Of a stretch of DNA of 64,000 nt, positions 54,501 through 64,000 are shown one piece after another. The stretch lies in the NCBI GenBank assembly GCA_029948255.1, contig JALIZF010001481.1:248001-312000 (forward strand), given 5' to 3'. Numbering within the stretch: the stretch's first letter is position 1; each line of letters opens with the position of its first letter. The notes below the pieces were generated by a model that saw nothing but the letters and a program-made list of their open reading frames with translations, ran no database searches and was not told the DNA's origin. Made by a program: the position numbers and the translations under genes. Source of the stretch: Telmatactis stephensoni. Its lineage: Eukaryota; Cnidaria; Anthozoa; Actiniaria; Isophelliidae.

Positions 54501-57500
54501 AAGTGTTGATTGTACAAGATCTGCTATTAAAAATGCCAAGTATATTGTAGGTATGTTTCACATGGACATCCAAGACTTTTTTGGTCTTTATAAGGGGCCA
54601 CTCTGTAGTGGGTATGTGTATAGTTCGTCAGTGCATACTTTTTCAGCAAACTCTCACCCAATGGACTTCTCACTAAAAAATTATCTGCAAAGTCAACACC
54701 CATGGCTGGTCCCAAATCATATATAATATATTATATAATATATAATATATTATATAGATATTTTTTGCATTTAAACTCCCTCTAAGATAGACACCTCTGT
54801 AAGACAGACACCTGTTAGTGGTCCCAGTGGTGTCCATCCTAGAGGTAGCCCACTGCATTTTGAATTATTGGAAACTGTGTTATTGATTTGCATATGTGTT
54901 GATGACTTTTCATTTGCAAATGTGAGATGATGTGGAAAATTTATAGTTAGCAATCTTTGACCCCACAATGATGTTGTATCAATAAAACGATAGGAAATGA
55001 GCAGTTCGCACTTTAAGCAACTATTTACAAGGTTGAAGTACTTGTAGATAACAAAATCTTGCAATAGTCCAGTTTCCAGTTTAACTAGAGACTGCTGAAC
55101 TTCCTGACAAAAGGCACATTTATACAGGGATAGCCTCCTTTTCAAGCAAGACCCATGGAAGTAAATTCGAATTTTCTGTTGTTCTTAACAAAACAAAAAC
55201 TGAGTTTACTCCCATGGGTCTTGTTTGAAAAGGAGGCTAACTCTGTACAAATGTGCCTTTTGTCAGGAAGTTCAGCGGTCTCTGACTAGTAATTGGAAAC
55301 TTGACTATTCAAAATTCATCAAAACAAGGAAGAAGGACTTAAAGTGCCCCTCACCCCTAAATTTAAATTTTGATAATTGCTTGTTCATGAATGGAAAAGT
55401 CTTATGGTTAAATATTTCTGGATAAAATCATCTCTTTTCTGAGGATTAAGCATTTGAAATCTGAAAATGCAAATGAGATGACGTAGAAAATGGACATCTT
55501 AAATATACAAAAATACTAGAGTCTGATGAATTTTATACTATTTTTCCATTTGCAATTAAACATTTTCATTGCTAAAATACAAAGTGTGGTGAACGTTTTG
55601 CTCCCCAAATCAAGCACAATTGTTTCAAAATTGGAAACAAAATCATGAAAATTCCTTTTTTTACATCATCTCATTTGCATTTCCCAACTTCAAATGCTTA
55701 ATGCTCCAAAAGGAGATGATTTTATCCAGAGATAGTTCACCATTAAACATTTCCATTCATGAAGAAATGATTATCAAAATTTCAATTTAGGGGTTAGGGG
55801 CACTTAAACTTCCTAAATTCTTCAAAGGGTTTTACGCACTAAAGATATAATATTGCTGTGTTTTTAGGGCTTGTGAATCCCCAGTGTCCCCGTACCCATG
55901 GTCCAGGTGGTATACACCAATCACACCTGGACTGCCTTACAGTAGCCGATTTTCCTTTACACGAACACCAACCAGGCATTCTTTCTGAATCTGACAAGAA
56001 GATAGGAAAACTTATTGCTCAGAACCTTGTTGATGATGGAGCAACCTTACAAATGGGTAGGTATTGGGTTATTAGCTGTGTTATTGATGGGTTTCAACCA
56101 TTCTGAATAGTAGAGGCAGCCATGTTGTATAGGTTGGTGTGATGTGATGTCATAATTTATGCATAATAATAATTTCAAGCTATATGCAATCAGTGCAAAG
56201 CTAATTTCTGAAAAACTATTGACAGAAGAAATATTTGCTGTCTCAGAATTTCAGGTATTGCTAAGAGCACTGCATTCTCCAGAGTTATGCATTCTCCAGA
56301 TTAGACCTTGATACCAGTGAAATTGTTACCATAGTATTGTCGAATTATAACAGATTCATTGACCATTAACCTTTTATCCTGTTTCAGGTATAGGAACAAT
56401 TCCTGACGCCAGTCTTGCAGAACTCAAAAATCACAAAGACCTAGGAATTCATTCAGAGATGTTTAGTGATGGAGTGGTGGATCTGGTAGAAGCTGGTGCT
56501 GTAACCAATGAAAAGAAAGTAATCCTTCCTGGACGTATTGTTGGTAGCTTTGTTATCGGCACAAAGAAAGTCTTTGAGTTTATTGACAATAATCCTTTTG
56601 TTGGTAAGTCGTGTTACTAAGGATGTAGAGCAGATTTAGTATGAGTGTGAAATGGACTGCACTGTGCCGTGGCGTGTCAGTGCCATGATATGTACAAAAA
56701 CATTAGAAATTCCTGCCTTAACCATGCCATGACCATGTGGTGCTGTTTTCACAGTCATACAAGATTTCCTCTATCTTATTGGGATATACACAGTAGAAAT
56801 ATCAAAATCTCTGAATTTGAACTTCTGGAGCTTTCATACAGGCAAGTCCTTTGTTGTGGGCTTCCTTTGGTATTCACTCAGTATCTATATTTGCTATGGA
56901 CTTCCTGTGGTAAGCATCAGATTGAGGCTCATACAGGAGAAATGGCAAACTGTGCAAAATATGATAAGAATTTGAAAATAAAGTAGACTACCCAGTCATA
57001 AAGGTTTTCAAACAGAACATTTGACTGGTAGTGCATAGCCCTCCTAGCCCCCTATCTCCATGGTCCCCATTGATCTAATTCTTACGAAGCTGAGTAGGAT
57101 TATTACCTATTGATTAACTGACATTGTCTTTGTTCTCCTGATTTCTTTTCTCTAGTCATGATGGATGTAGGGTTTGTCAACCTTGTGTCTATATCCAGTC
57201 AAAACCCTAAACTCACAGCCATAAATTCCTGCATTGAAGTTGATCTCACAGGCCAGGTGGTGTCAGATTCAATAGGAACAAGGATGTATTCAGGTACTGG
57301 ATTGTCACTGAAGGGTTTCCTGTGAAAATGACCCAAGTGACTATTTGATGGATGTCTAGACATTGATATTTAAGCATAGGAAAGGTAATAATTACTAAAT
57401 ATCAATTATTGATATCATTTTATACCATTGAACAAAATTCATTAAAAAGTCACTTAGGCCATTTTCACAGGGAACCCTTCATATTTGATTACTGCAAATG

Positions 57501-58858
57501 GCCAGTTTTACTTAAGCATCCTATCCATAATGTCAAGAAACCCTTAAGATTAGACAGTAGATTTGGTATGAGTGTAAAATGAACTGTGCTGTGCCGTGGT
57601 CATGTCTATAAAACTGGGTGTCCATTATATAAGTAGGTGTCCACAGTCACAGGGAGGAGCATCATTCGGGGCAGAGCACTGGGCATATTAATAGGCTGTA
57701 AAGATGACTTTGCTTTTGCTCAGCTGTCTTGAACAATTCAAACCAACTTATTATGACTATGAATATTCATAGTCTTGCCCGGCTGTCACAGCTAGGTGCC
57801 CTTTTGTTAAAATCTTAATGAATCTCCAGCTGTGCAGGTTGTCAATTTTGTAAATATTCAAGATATAATAATATTATTGGGTTCCACGACTCTTAAAGCA
57901 TTGCCATACAGAACTATACCTAGAGGAGATTTTGCATGACAGAAATTTTGGCAGGAATTTCAACTGTTTCTGTAGACATAATGGCAGTAACACAGTCACA
58001 GCATAGCATAGTCTATTTCATTCTCATACAAAGTCTACTCTAGTGTAAGATGTATGTTTTGTCTGGTTACTGTTCTTTGATTTCTTTCCAGGTGTTGGAG
58101 GGCAAATCGACTTCCTTCGTGCTGCAGCACTAGGCTATGATGGCCTCGGTAAACCCATCTTGGCTATTAACTCAGTCACAAGTAAAGGACAGTCCAAAAT
58201 TGTGCCTTTTCTTAAACAGGGTAAGGTTAAAAATCTTTTCATTGAGCTAATTAAGGCTTTGTAGACACTACTAACATGAAATACATAAGCACAAGCACCG
58301 TATACAGACTCTATATAATGTACTACTCATCAGCAGTGCTTGTCTTTTTACTAGTGATATAAGCCAAGCAATACAGTGTATACACAGTAATTTACTGCTC
58401 AGTAATTTACTGCTCATTATCAGTGCTTGTGCATTCCACTAGTGACATAAGCACAAGCACCATACACAAACTTAGCAAGGAACTTTTTAAAATTGCTTAT
58501 CAACAACTGGAATCTCCATACATTTCCTTATAAATGAAACCTCTATAAGATGGGTGTACCTCTTACAGACACTTTGCTTTGGTGCTTTGGTGTTTGCTTC
58601 AAAGAGGTCTCTGTATATTTTCAAATGTTGATTCATTGTGTCATAATATTATGGATTTATGATATTTCAGGAGCTGGAGTAGTCACCACAAGAGCTCACA
58701 TCCACTACCTAGTCACAGAATACGGTATAGCTCACTTATTTGGTAAAAACCTACGTCAACGTGCATATGAACTCATTAAGGTAGCTCATCCTGATCACAG
58801 AGAAAGTCTGGAAAAGGCAGCTTTTCAAAGGTTAAAGTGTATGCCCTCTCCTGACTAG
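51520..58858 (+). CDS. mitochondrial acetyl-CoA hydrolase / acetate CoA-transferase family protein
   Basis: Nine coding exons: 51520-51637, 51734-51838, 52738-52890, 54311-54550, 55868-56056, 56388-56603, 57156-57293, 58092-58220, 58671-58858. All introns are GT/AG and all eight are phase 1; 1476 nt give 491 aa. Residues 1-37 are rich in Arg, Ser and Leu with no acid, a likely mitochondrial presequence. The N-terminal transferase domain includes GMKVYVHSAAATPTPLVEA and VSPPDKHGFCTLGPSVD. The C-terminal domain has GIGTIPDASLAEL, LGIHSEMFSDG (E292 fits the catalytic glutamate that forms the glutamyl-CoA thioester) and GVGGQIDFLRAA. Family members move CoA between acetyl-CoA or 4-hydroxybutyryl-CoA and carboxylates such as succinate; the donor/acceptor pair cannot be read here. 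The frame is complete. Confidence 0.93.
52297..52362. repeat. GAAG/GAAA purine tract in intron 2
   Basis: About 65 bp of purines in the second intron of the CoA-transferase gene. Confidence 0.85.
52367..52660. mobile_element. MITE with TTAA target site, intron 2
   Basis: Inverted ends GAGGAGATTTTTTCATTATC / GATATTGAAAAAAAAATCTC, TTAA at both flanks (52363-52366, 52661-52664). A longer, diverged family member is at 63225-63669. Confidence 0.65.
52982..53146. mobile_element. MITE TGAAGGGTT family, intron 3
   Basis: Inverted ends TGAAGGGTTCCATGTAAAAA / TTTTTATAGTCAACCATTCA, both leading into CTAAGTGA / TCACTTAG. Second copy at 57309-57481. A C-homopolymer of about 14 bases lies inside at 53030-53043. 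Confidence 0.6.
53412..53654. mobile_element. complete MITE GACGACTTTC family, intron 3
   Basis: Inverted ends GACGACTTTCAAAAATG / CATTTTTGAAAGTCGTC with TA on both sides, 243 bp. Matches the truncated copy at 32571. Confidence 0.8.
55075..55300. repeat. imperfect palindrome, intron 4
   Basis: GCTGAACTTCCTGACAAAAG...CAAGACCCATGG (about 55088-55170) is mirrored by CCATGGGTCTTG...CTTTTGTCAGGAAGTTCAGC (about 55200-55281). Foldback structure of unknown class. Confidence 0.7.
55344..55803. mobile_element. MITE GTGCCCC, TTAAA duplication, intron 4
   Basis: Inverted arms of about 150 bp start GTGCCCCTCACCCCTAAATT and end AATTTAGGGGTTAGGGGCAC, flanked by TTAAA (55339-55343, 55804-55808). No coding sequence. 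Confidence 0.7.
56620..56765. mobile_element. diverged TA-flanked MITE, intron 6
   Basis: AGTATGAGTGTGAAATG, TGCCGTGGCG, ACATTAGAAATTCCTGCC and TTTCACAGTCATACAAG are the ends and core of the family at 13962, strongly diverged. Further fragments are at 57550-57605 and 57935-58035 in intron 7. Confidence 0.5.
57309..57481. mobile_element. MITE TGAAGGGTT family, intron 7
   Basis: Inverted ends TGAAGGGTTTCCTGTGAAAA / TTTTCACAGGGAACCCTTCA. Same family as 52982-53146. Confidence 0.7.
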
Positions 58859-60300
58859 TAACCCCCCTCCCCTTCCTCCCCTCCCCTTCCTCTAGGGCTC
58901 CCCATCCTCCCCTCCCCTTCCTTCCCTCCCCTTCCTTCCCTCCCCTTCCCCCAATAAGTACTCCTAAAGAATGATTAGGTATGAGTTAACCTCCCTCCCC
59001 CCAGAACTAGCCTTGCTTAGAAAACACTAAGGTATTGGATAGTTTCTTCCTTTCCTCTTAGTCTTTCCCCACCATGTCCTTCCCCCTCCTGACCCTCCCC
59101 TTCTCCCCTCTGCTCCCTTCAACCAACACTTTATATTTGCTAGGCAGGCTAAGGTGGATTCTCCCTTAACTACATTGAGTAAACAATAACAAGTGGAATG
59201 ATAGACCTTTTGTGATCATGATAGATTCCAGTTGAGTCTGGGATGGGTAAAACACAGTGAATGTATAGATTTATCCTCCCCAGCCTCTATTGTTTTGTGA
59301 TCAGTCATGTGAAGTTGGAAGAGGTCTTATTTCCTCTTGTAACAGTCACTGTTTCTCTAGAATGAAACTAAATTTAAGTTATTAGATATTAAAATTTAGG
59401 TAAGTTTTTCTTTTAAATAGTTTAGTTCTCATTAAATATGTAATACTTGAAATCCAAGTTATTTAATTTGGTATTCCTTTAAAGAAAGATTTATTTTGCT
59501 CTCCAGTTACGTGAAATATGAATAGCATGTGTTTTAAAGTACATTTCTTTACATACAGTGAAAGTCATAAAGTATTTAAATTATTGTATTATTTTCAAGA
59601 AAGTTTTTGTGTTCTTCTCATGCGAAAAAAAGCGTGTGTTTTAAAAGTCAGGTATCAGATCCTTCTAAGGATATTTAAAGGTTTTATTGTGTAAAAACAC
59701 GTTAAGATAAGATTAACGTGACATTGAACCATCTCAGTTTAAATTACTAATAATCCATAAATGATAGTAAACTAGGTTGTATAGGATGAATTTTAAATTC
59801 TAATATTGTACTAAATTGAGATTATATTTTCAAATAATTGAACTATGAATTTGTCAGTGTAGAGAAATCTGTCAAAAAGTAAAACATTGCATTTGAAATT
59901 AAAACAGTGACGATATTTAACAACAGGGTGTGACCAGGGATGATCGTCAAGCATGATCCCTTTTTGGCTTGGTGTACTGTAAAAGTTGTAACAATTCCTT
60001 TTTATACTTGGGAGGGGAGGGAAGGGATAATCACGCTGAAGGTTCCGCCTCCTTTTTGACCAGAACGACAAAGTGAGGAATTCCCTTGGCTGTAGAGAAA
60101 GAGCGAGGAGAAATTGTTCACGACTTTTCCTTCAAATGCAGACTTGCTTCAAAGTCTCGTTCGTCAGTTTTTTTCCATTGACAAATCGCTCACTTTCGGT
60201 TACGAGGGCTTTCAGAGATAGGGAACGAGCAAGTAGATAAATTCAAAAAAGGAAAAATATCTGACCTCTTCCTCTAGACACCTCAGTTAAAAGTAACTTT
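58859..60300. other. 3' UTR of the CoA-transferase gene and intergenic sequence
   Basis: Immediately after the stop is a C/T-rich stretch (58860-58950, repeated CCCTTCCTTCCCTCC). No further gene is recognised up to the C2 gene on the other strand; no clear poly(A) signal was assigned. Confidence 0.5.
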
Positions 60301-60308
60301 GTAACAAA

Positions 60309-60353
60309 CAAACAAACAAACAAACAAAAACAAACAAACAAACAAACAAACAC
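60309..60353. repeat. (CAAA)n microsatellite
   Basis: About 45 bp of AAAC units just downstream of the C2 gene stop. Confidence 0.9.
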
Positions 60354-60415
60354 GGTACAGAACTCAAATGTAACGGTGTTTTATATATCAGACAAACTGG
60401 TTTTATTTACTTCAA

Positions 60416-61786
60416 TTAATCTCTTTTCAACAATTTATGCACCTCTTCACTTGGCGCCACATCTAACTTCAGAGTGGTCCATATACTATCTACTTCAAAC
60501 TCCATAACACTAACATTAACTTGCCCAATAATTCTCTCTCTCCCTATCAGCTTGCGAGAGTAGATACGAAATCGGAACCAGCATTTTTCCAAATCACGTC
60601 TCCTAAACCCATCAAAGGCAAAACGTTCGTTAAAAACTGCTCTAGAAATAGGCTTGGATGACGTTCTGTAGCGGAATTGGTCCGGTAAAGGCTGTAGTCT
60701 TGCATGTATTTTTACGTATGGAGCGATACCAGACTTTATAATTTCCTTAGCAAATGATTCCAGTCGTACTATTTCTGCAGACAGCCGTCCAATTCCAGGG
60801 GAATATGCGACAGAGACAACAAGGACTGCGGTCCGTTTGGGCGGAAAATGGTAGAAGTCGGTGAAGTCCGTGTGTCGTTCTGTGTAGGTTTTGCCTGGCT
60901 TTGAAGTCATCTGTTCTTCGTCGGAAAATTTGCTTTCAGTGAGCAATCCTGTTTCGCATTCCTGTGTCCCTTCGCGTCCTTTTCCGACAATTGTGTCCAT
61001 TAACTTCCTCTCGTAGTGACGTAATCCTAAGTAAATGAAGAATATCGCGACCAGACACGCCGCTAGAACACCCAGGAGAATGAAGGCAGCCAATGGTACT
61101 GTTGATCGAAAAATTATTAAAAAAAAGTTTAATGTTTTAGCTAGTGGAATAAGCAACGAGTTAGAGAAGGCAAAGTAATACAGTTGAACATCTCCGCAAC
61201 AACCGACCGTTTTGGGGCGGTGGCCACCTAGGAAAATTTCTCTTTCAGTGAGCCATCGCAGAGAGGTGGTGATTCAACTGTAATTGACGCTCCAAGACCA
61301 TGCGAACTAAGAAATCTCAGAACTGATTCTGAAACTTTCTTCCTGAATCAAAGGTGCATTGGTGAAGCCAATGCTGTTGCAACCATTGCCATCAAGTTGA
61401 TTGCATGTTATGAAGCTTGGGATGAATCGCGTCTTAGGAGGTATACCGGTAGTCGCCCTCCTCTACAGTTATATTCTATGTACACTTGTAGCTTATTTTT
61501 CCTGGTAAGGAATGAGTAATCGAAGAACCCGGATGAGGGAGAAAGTCTCGTAGCTATTGAGACTAAGTCTTATCCGCACTTAATGATTAGTAGATTGTAC
61601 ACAAGCCGAAGAGAGAAAAATAACTCAGATCACATTCGACCCGGCCTCGACCACTTGGGAACTTGCAGTTAAGTTCATCGTTACTACGACCACTCATATA
61701 CAACAACTGACACACTGAACAACTGATTTTTCAGCAATTTTTCAGTTGTATTCTCTTTTGCATTTCTCATGTTCCTGCAACTTAGA

Positions 61787-61853
<67 letters not shown>

Positions 61854-62494
61854 CATTCTTCGTGTTCAGTTCATTGTCTTTGCCGTTTATTCAAAGATAG
61901 TTGAAGTAATGACAAAAAAGAAAGAAACCGCAGGGAACCTATCAGTGATAAACGGTTGAATAATAACCCAATTGTAAATAATCTGTCCAGATAACAAATT
62001 CAGGAAAAAGTTTTTCAAACTCAGTCAAATTTATTATCTTGTTAAATTAAACACTCAGTTCACATATTGTTTTTCCACTGAAATGACAAAAAACGAGAAA
62101 TTAAAACTTCCGCTTTGCAGGACCAGTCTATCGAATCATTTTGAACAAGCCCGGTTTTCCATGTTTTTATACGAACCGTTTTCGGACCGACCGGTAATTG
62201 CACCAAACTCGTACTTCATGTACAGATGATCCAATATTATTGACTTTCGAGAAAGTTCAAAACAAACACATTTTTTAAATAGATAAATCGATTAATCTTA
62301 GGGTCAATATGGTATATATAGGATACCCAGTTGCCCCAGTACCAGGTAGGATTGTAAAACCTTGTTAGATGAAACAGGGACGTACCTTCAAAGCCATCGT
62401 CAGAGTATAAACCAATGTAGGACGTTGTGTTCTTTATAGCATTCGAGTTGAGGTCTTCAGATCGTGTTGATCGTTGAAGCGAATCTCGCAGCAT
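60416..62494 (-). CDS. single-pass membrane protein with a synaptotagmin-like C2 domain
   Basis: Two coding exons on the minus strand: 62386-62494 and 60416-61098, phase 1 (GAAG|GTACGT, TCAACAG|TACC), 263 aa. Residues 1-36 are a short hydrophilic N-terminus with an NTT glycosylation sequon. About 37-62 (PLAAFILLGVLAACLVAIFF) is one membrane segment. A linker of about 55 residues leads to a C2-like domain near 120-255: AVLVVSVAYSPG, then SGIAPYVKIHARLQP, FNERFAFDGF, CWFRFRIYSRKLIGRERIIG, fitting the strands of a synaptotagmin-type C2. The usual run of Ca2+-binding aspartates is not evident, so Ca2+-independent lipid or protein binding is likelier. Role probably in membrane traffic; unproven. 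Start at 62494 is the first ATG; the exon-2 frame also opens at an intronic ATG, which I reject. Confidence 0.8.
61249..61519 (+). other. candidate orphan exon, unidentified
   Basis: Plus strand: a strong acceptor (TTTCTCTTTCAG) is followed by an open frame from 61250 to the stop at 61517, with a possible CTG|GTAAGG donor at 61504. The peptide includes RPCELRNLRTDSETFFLNQR and GEANAVATIAIKLIACYEAW. No family recognised. It sits in the intron of the opposite-strand C2 gene and could be a pseudogene fragment. Confidence 0.3.
61790..61852. repeat. (TCTG)n microsatellite
   Basis: About 60 bp of CTGT units in the C2 gene intron. Confidence 0.93.
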
Positions 62495-63220
62495 CTTCAG
62501 TCCTGAACCATAACTTTATTTTGCAGTATAATATTACGAAGTTTAATGAAATGTTATGGAAAAAAGTGCGACAAATCCATGATCTTGAAGAATCATCAAA
62601 TCTGTATTTTTCTGCCAGTTGAGCTTGTGTAACCTTCCACGTGTTACTAAGCTTTTAACATGTTTTCGCTTGTTTTAAAAAAAGTACGTTGGCCATGTGC
62701 TGAGAGGACCCTATCTTAACGTAGCGTTTGATTGGTGATTGGTGTAAACAAAAACCTTCTGCATTGATTTTCTGCCTCAGTGAGTGCTCAATTGTTCGTC
62801 AAAGTAGGACCGTTACATATACATAAACTTTGAACATCGTGATCAACAATTCTTAAGCATTATGTTACCTGAAACTAGATTCTTTTTCAAAAATTCCTCG
62901 CACCTGAGCAAACTCTGGGACTATATTCTTATTTTTAGAAGTAAACTTTAAAAAACGGGCTAGTCGAGCACTTTCTTTGATGTCCTCGAAAACGTGGTCT
63001 CGCTTTGATATGGACATGCTTCAGTTTGTTTTGAAAAGCAATTGTGCACGACAGTTCTTTTATGAATTATATTTATTTAAAGGCAAAGCTCAAAGTTGAT
63101 CTTGATTAATCCATATTAGTTTGGTAAGGAGTAGTGATCATTTTAGGGCATCTTTGACCCTAATAATTATAGTCGGGACTACCTGAAGCTCCGACGACTA
63201 GAGCCTTAGGTACATTCACT
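62495..63220. other. upstream region of the C2 gene
   Basis: A+T-rich, no recognisable gene. Promoter presumably lies here but no core element is convincing. Confidence 0.4.
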
Positions 63221-63224
63221 TTAA

Positions 63225-63669
63225 GAGGAGATTTTTTCAATATCGAGTAATAATGCTAAAAGTGCGCAAAACTAGCTCCTCGTGCAAGTTTTAATTCAAA
63301 TTTTCGCTTTGAATTAACACTGAAATTCTACTTTTACCATTCAGAAACTGATCTAATAAGATATAATTGCCGTTTACAACTGTCTTTGGAATTGTACAAA
63401 GTTAATATATCGTGCATTTTTTATCAAATTGAGCAACTTTGAAGTTGATTGTAAAGAACGTACATGACAAATGGGCGACTAGATGCCTAAAACTCATTTT
63501 GGATTCAAATTTTCAATTTGAATTAACACTTTAATGACTTACCTAAACCAACTACAAACAACCTAAACTTTCTGTAAGAAATTACTTTAGCTTTGTACAA
63601 CTCTTGTTCTTCCACTGAGAGCTAGACAAGGTTTTGTTGCTCAATGCTTGAATATGAAAACAGATCTCT
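63225..63669. mobile_element. diverged MITE, GAGGAGATTTTTTCA family
   Basis: Left end GAGGAGATTTTTTCAATATC after TTAA (63221-63224); right end CATATTC-type sequence through GATCTCTC with the TTAA decayed. Same family as 52367-52660. Confidence 0.55.
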
Positions 63670-64000
63670 CAATCGAATTCCTTGTGGTAGACACCTTATA
63701 TATCCATTAACAATTCCTTAATTGATTATTGATTAGCTCACAAACGTGTTAATTCCTGTCTCGTCTACCACCTGTGAAATATTTGTATTTTTATTGTTAT
63801 ATTCCATTCCTCGCCTCACCCCCAAGCAAACGGAGAGGGAACGAGTTTGTATTGGGACAACAATTTGTCCACGAGATATTTACCATGTTCTATCTCCGCT
63901 CATGGGCAGTACAAACTGGAGAATAAGCTTTTATCACGTAATTCCAAAAGTCTCCAAAACTCACAGGAATTACCATAGCTGGAAAGCGCGCATCAAAATT
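63670..64000. other. unassigned
   Basis: No gene or repeat recognised at the window edge. Confidence 0.4.

Noticed and set aside
54175..54726. 183-codon single-exon gene
   Set aside because: Exon 4 of the CoA-transferase gene (54311-54550) read through into both introns.

Overview
The window is animal nuclear DNA. It has spliced genes with GT/AG introns, LINE and tRNA-derived SINE remnants, many short inverted-repeat transposons, long microsatellites and no operon structure. The tandem TRIM-NHL family, the Frizzled-type CRD gene and the general texture suggest a cnidarian, perhaps a stony coral. That assignment is inference; nothing in the sequence names a species.

Layout. (1) 1-4.3 kb holds decayed repeats: a foldback hairpin, a TTAA-flanked element and two long microsatellites. 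(2) About 2.5-47.7 kb is a tandem array of seven intronless TRIM-type genes, all on the minus strand: RING, two B-boxes, coiled coil, filamin domain and a six-bladed NHL propeller. Five are intact (10561-12693, 16018-18186, 21541-23709, 27222-29360, 36004-38151). The leftmost (4303-6116) is frameshifted and has lost its filamin domain. The rightmost (41230-46347) is split by a 2984-bp CACTA-like transposon and its NHL part is full of frameshifts. Spacing is about 5.2-8.8 kb; size differences come from DNA transposons, SINEs and polypurine tracts between copies. (3) 47.8-50.2 kb carries an intact minus-strand gene of three coding exons for a secreted protein with two Frizzled-like CRDs and a hydrophobic C-terminal tail. 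(4) 51.5-58.9 kb is a nine-exon plus-strand gene for a mitochondrial acetyl-CoA hydrolase/acetate CoA-transferase family protein (491 aa). (5) 60.4-62.5 kb is a two-exon minus-strand gene for a single-pass membrane protein with a C2 domain (263 aa). The rest is repeats or unassigned sequence.

How the pieces relate. Exon fossils of the CRD gene lie inside the TRIM array at 7.6-8.3 kb and 30.9-33.9 kb, in the same order and orientation as the intact gene. The duplicated unit was therefore probably a TRIM plus CRD two-gene module, of which the TRIM half was kept and the CRD half mostly decayed. TRIM paralogues differ mainly at equivalent loop positions of the NHL blades while RING and B-boxes are nearly constant, as expected if ligand recognition is diversifying on a fixed ubiquitin-ligase chassis. 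The third TRIM gene is an exact chimera of its two neighbours, the product expected from one unequal crossover inside the coding sequence.
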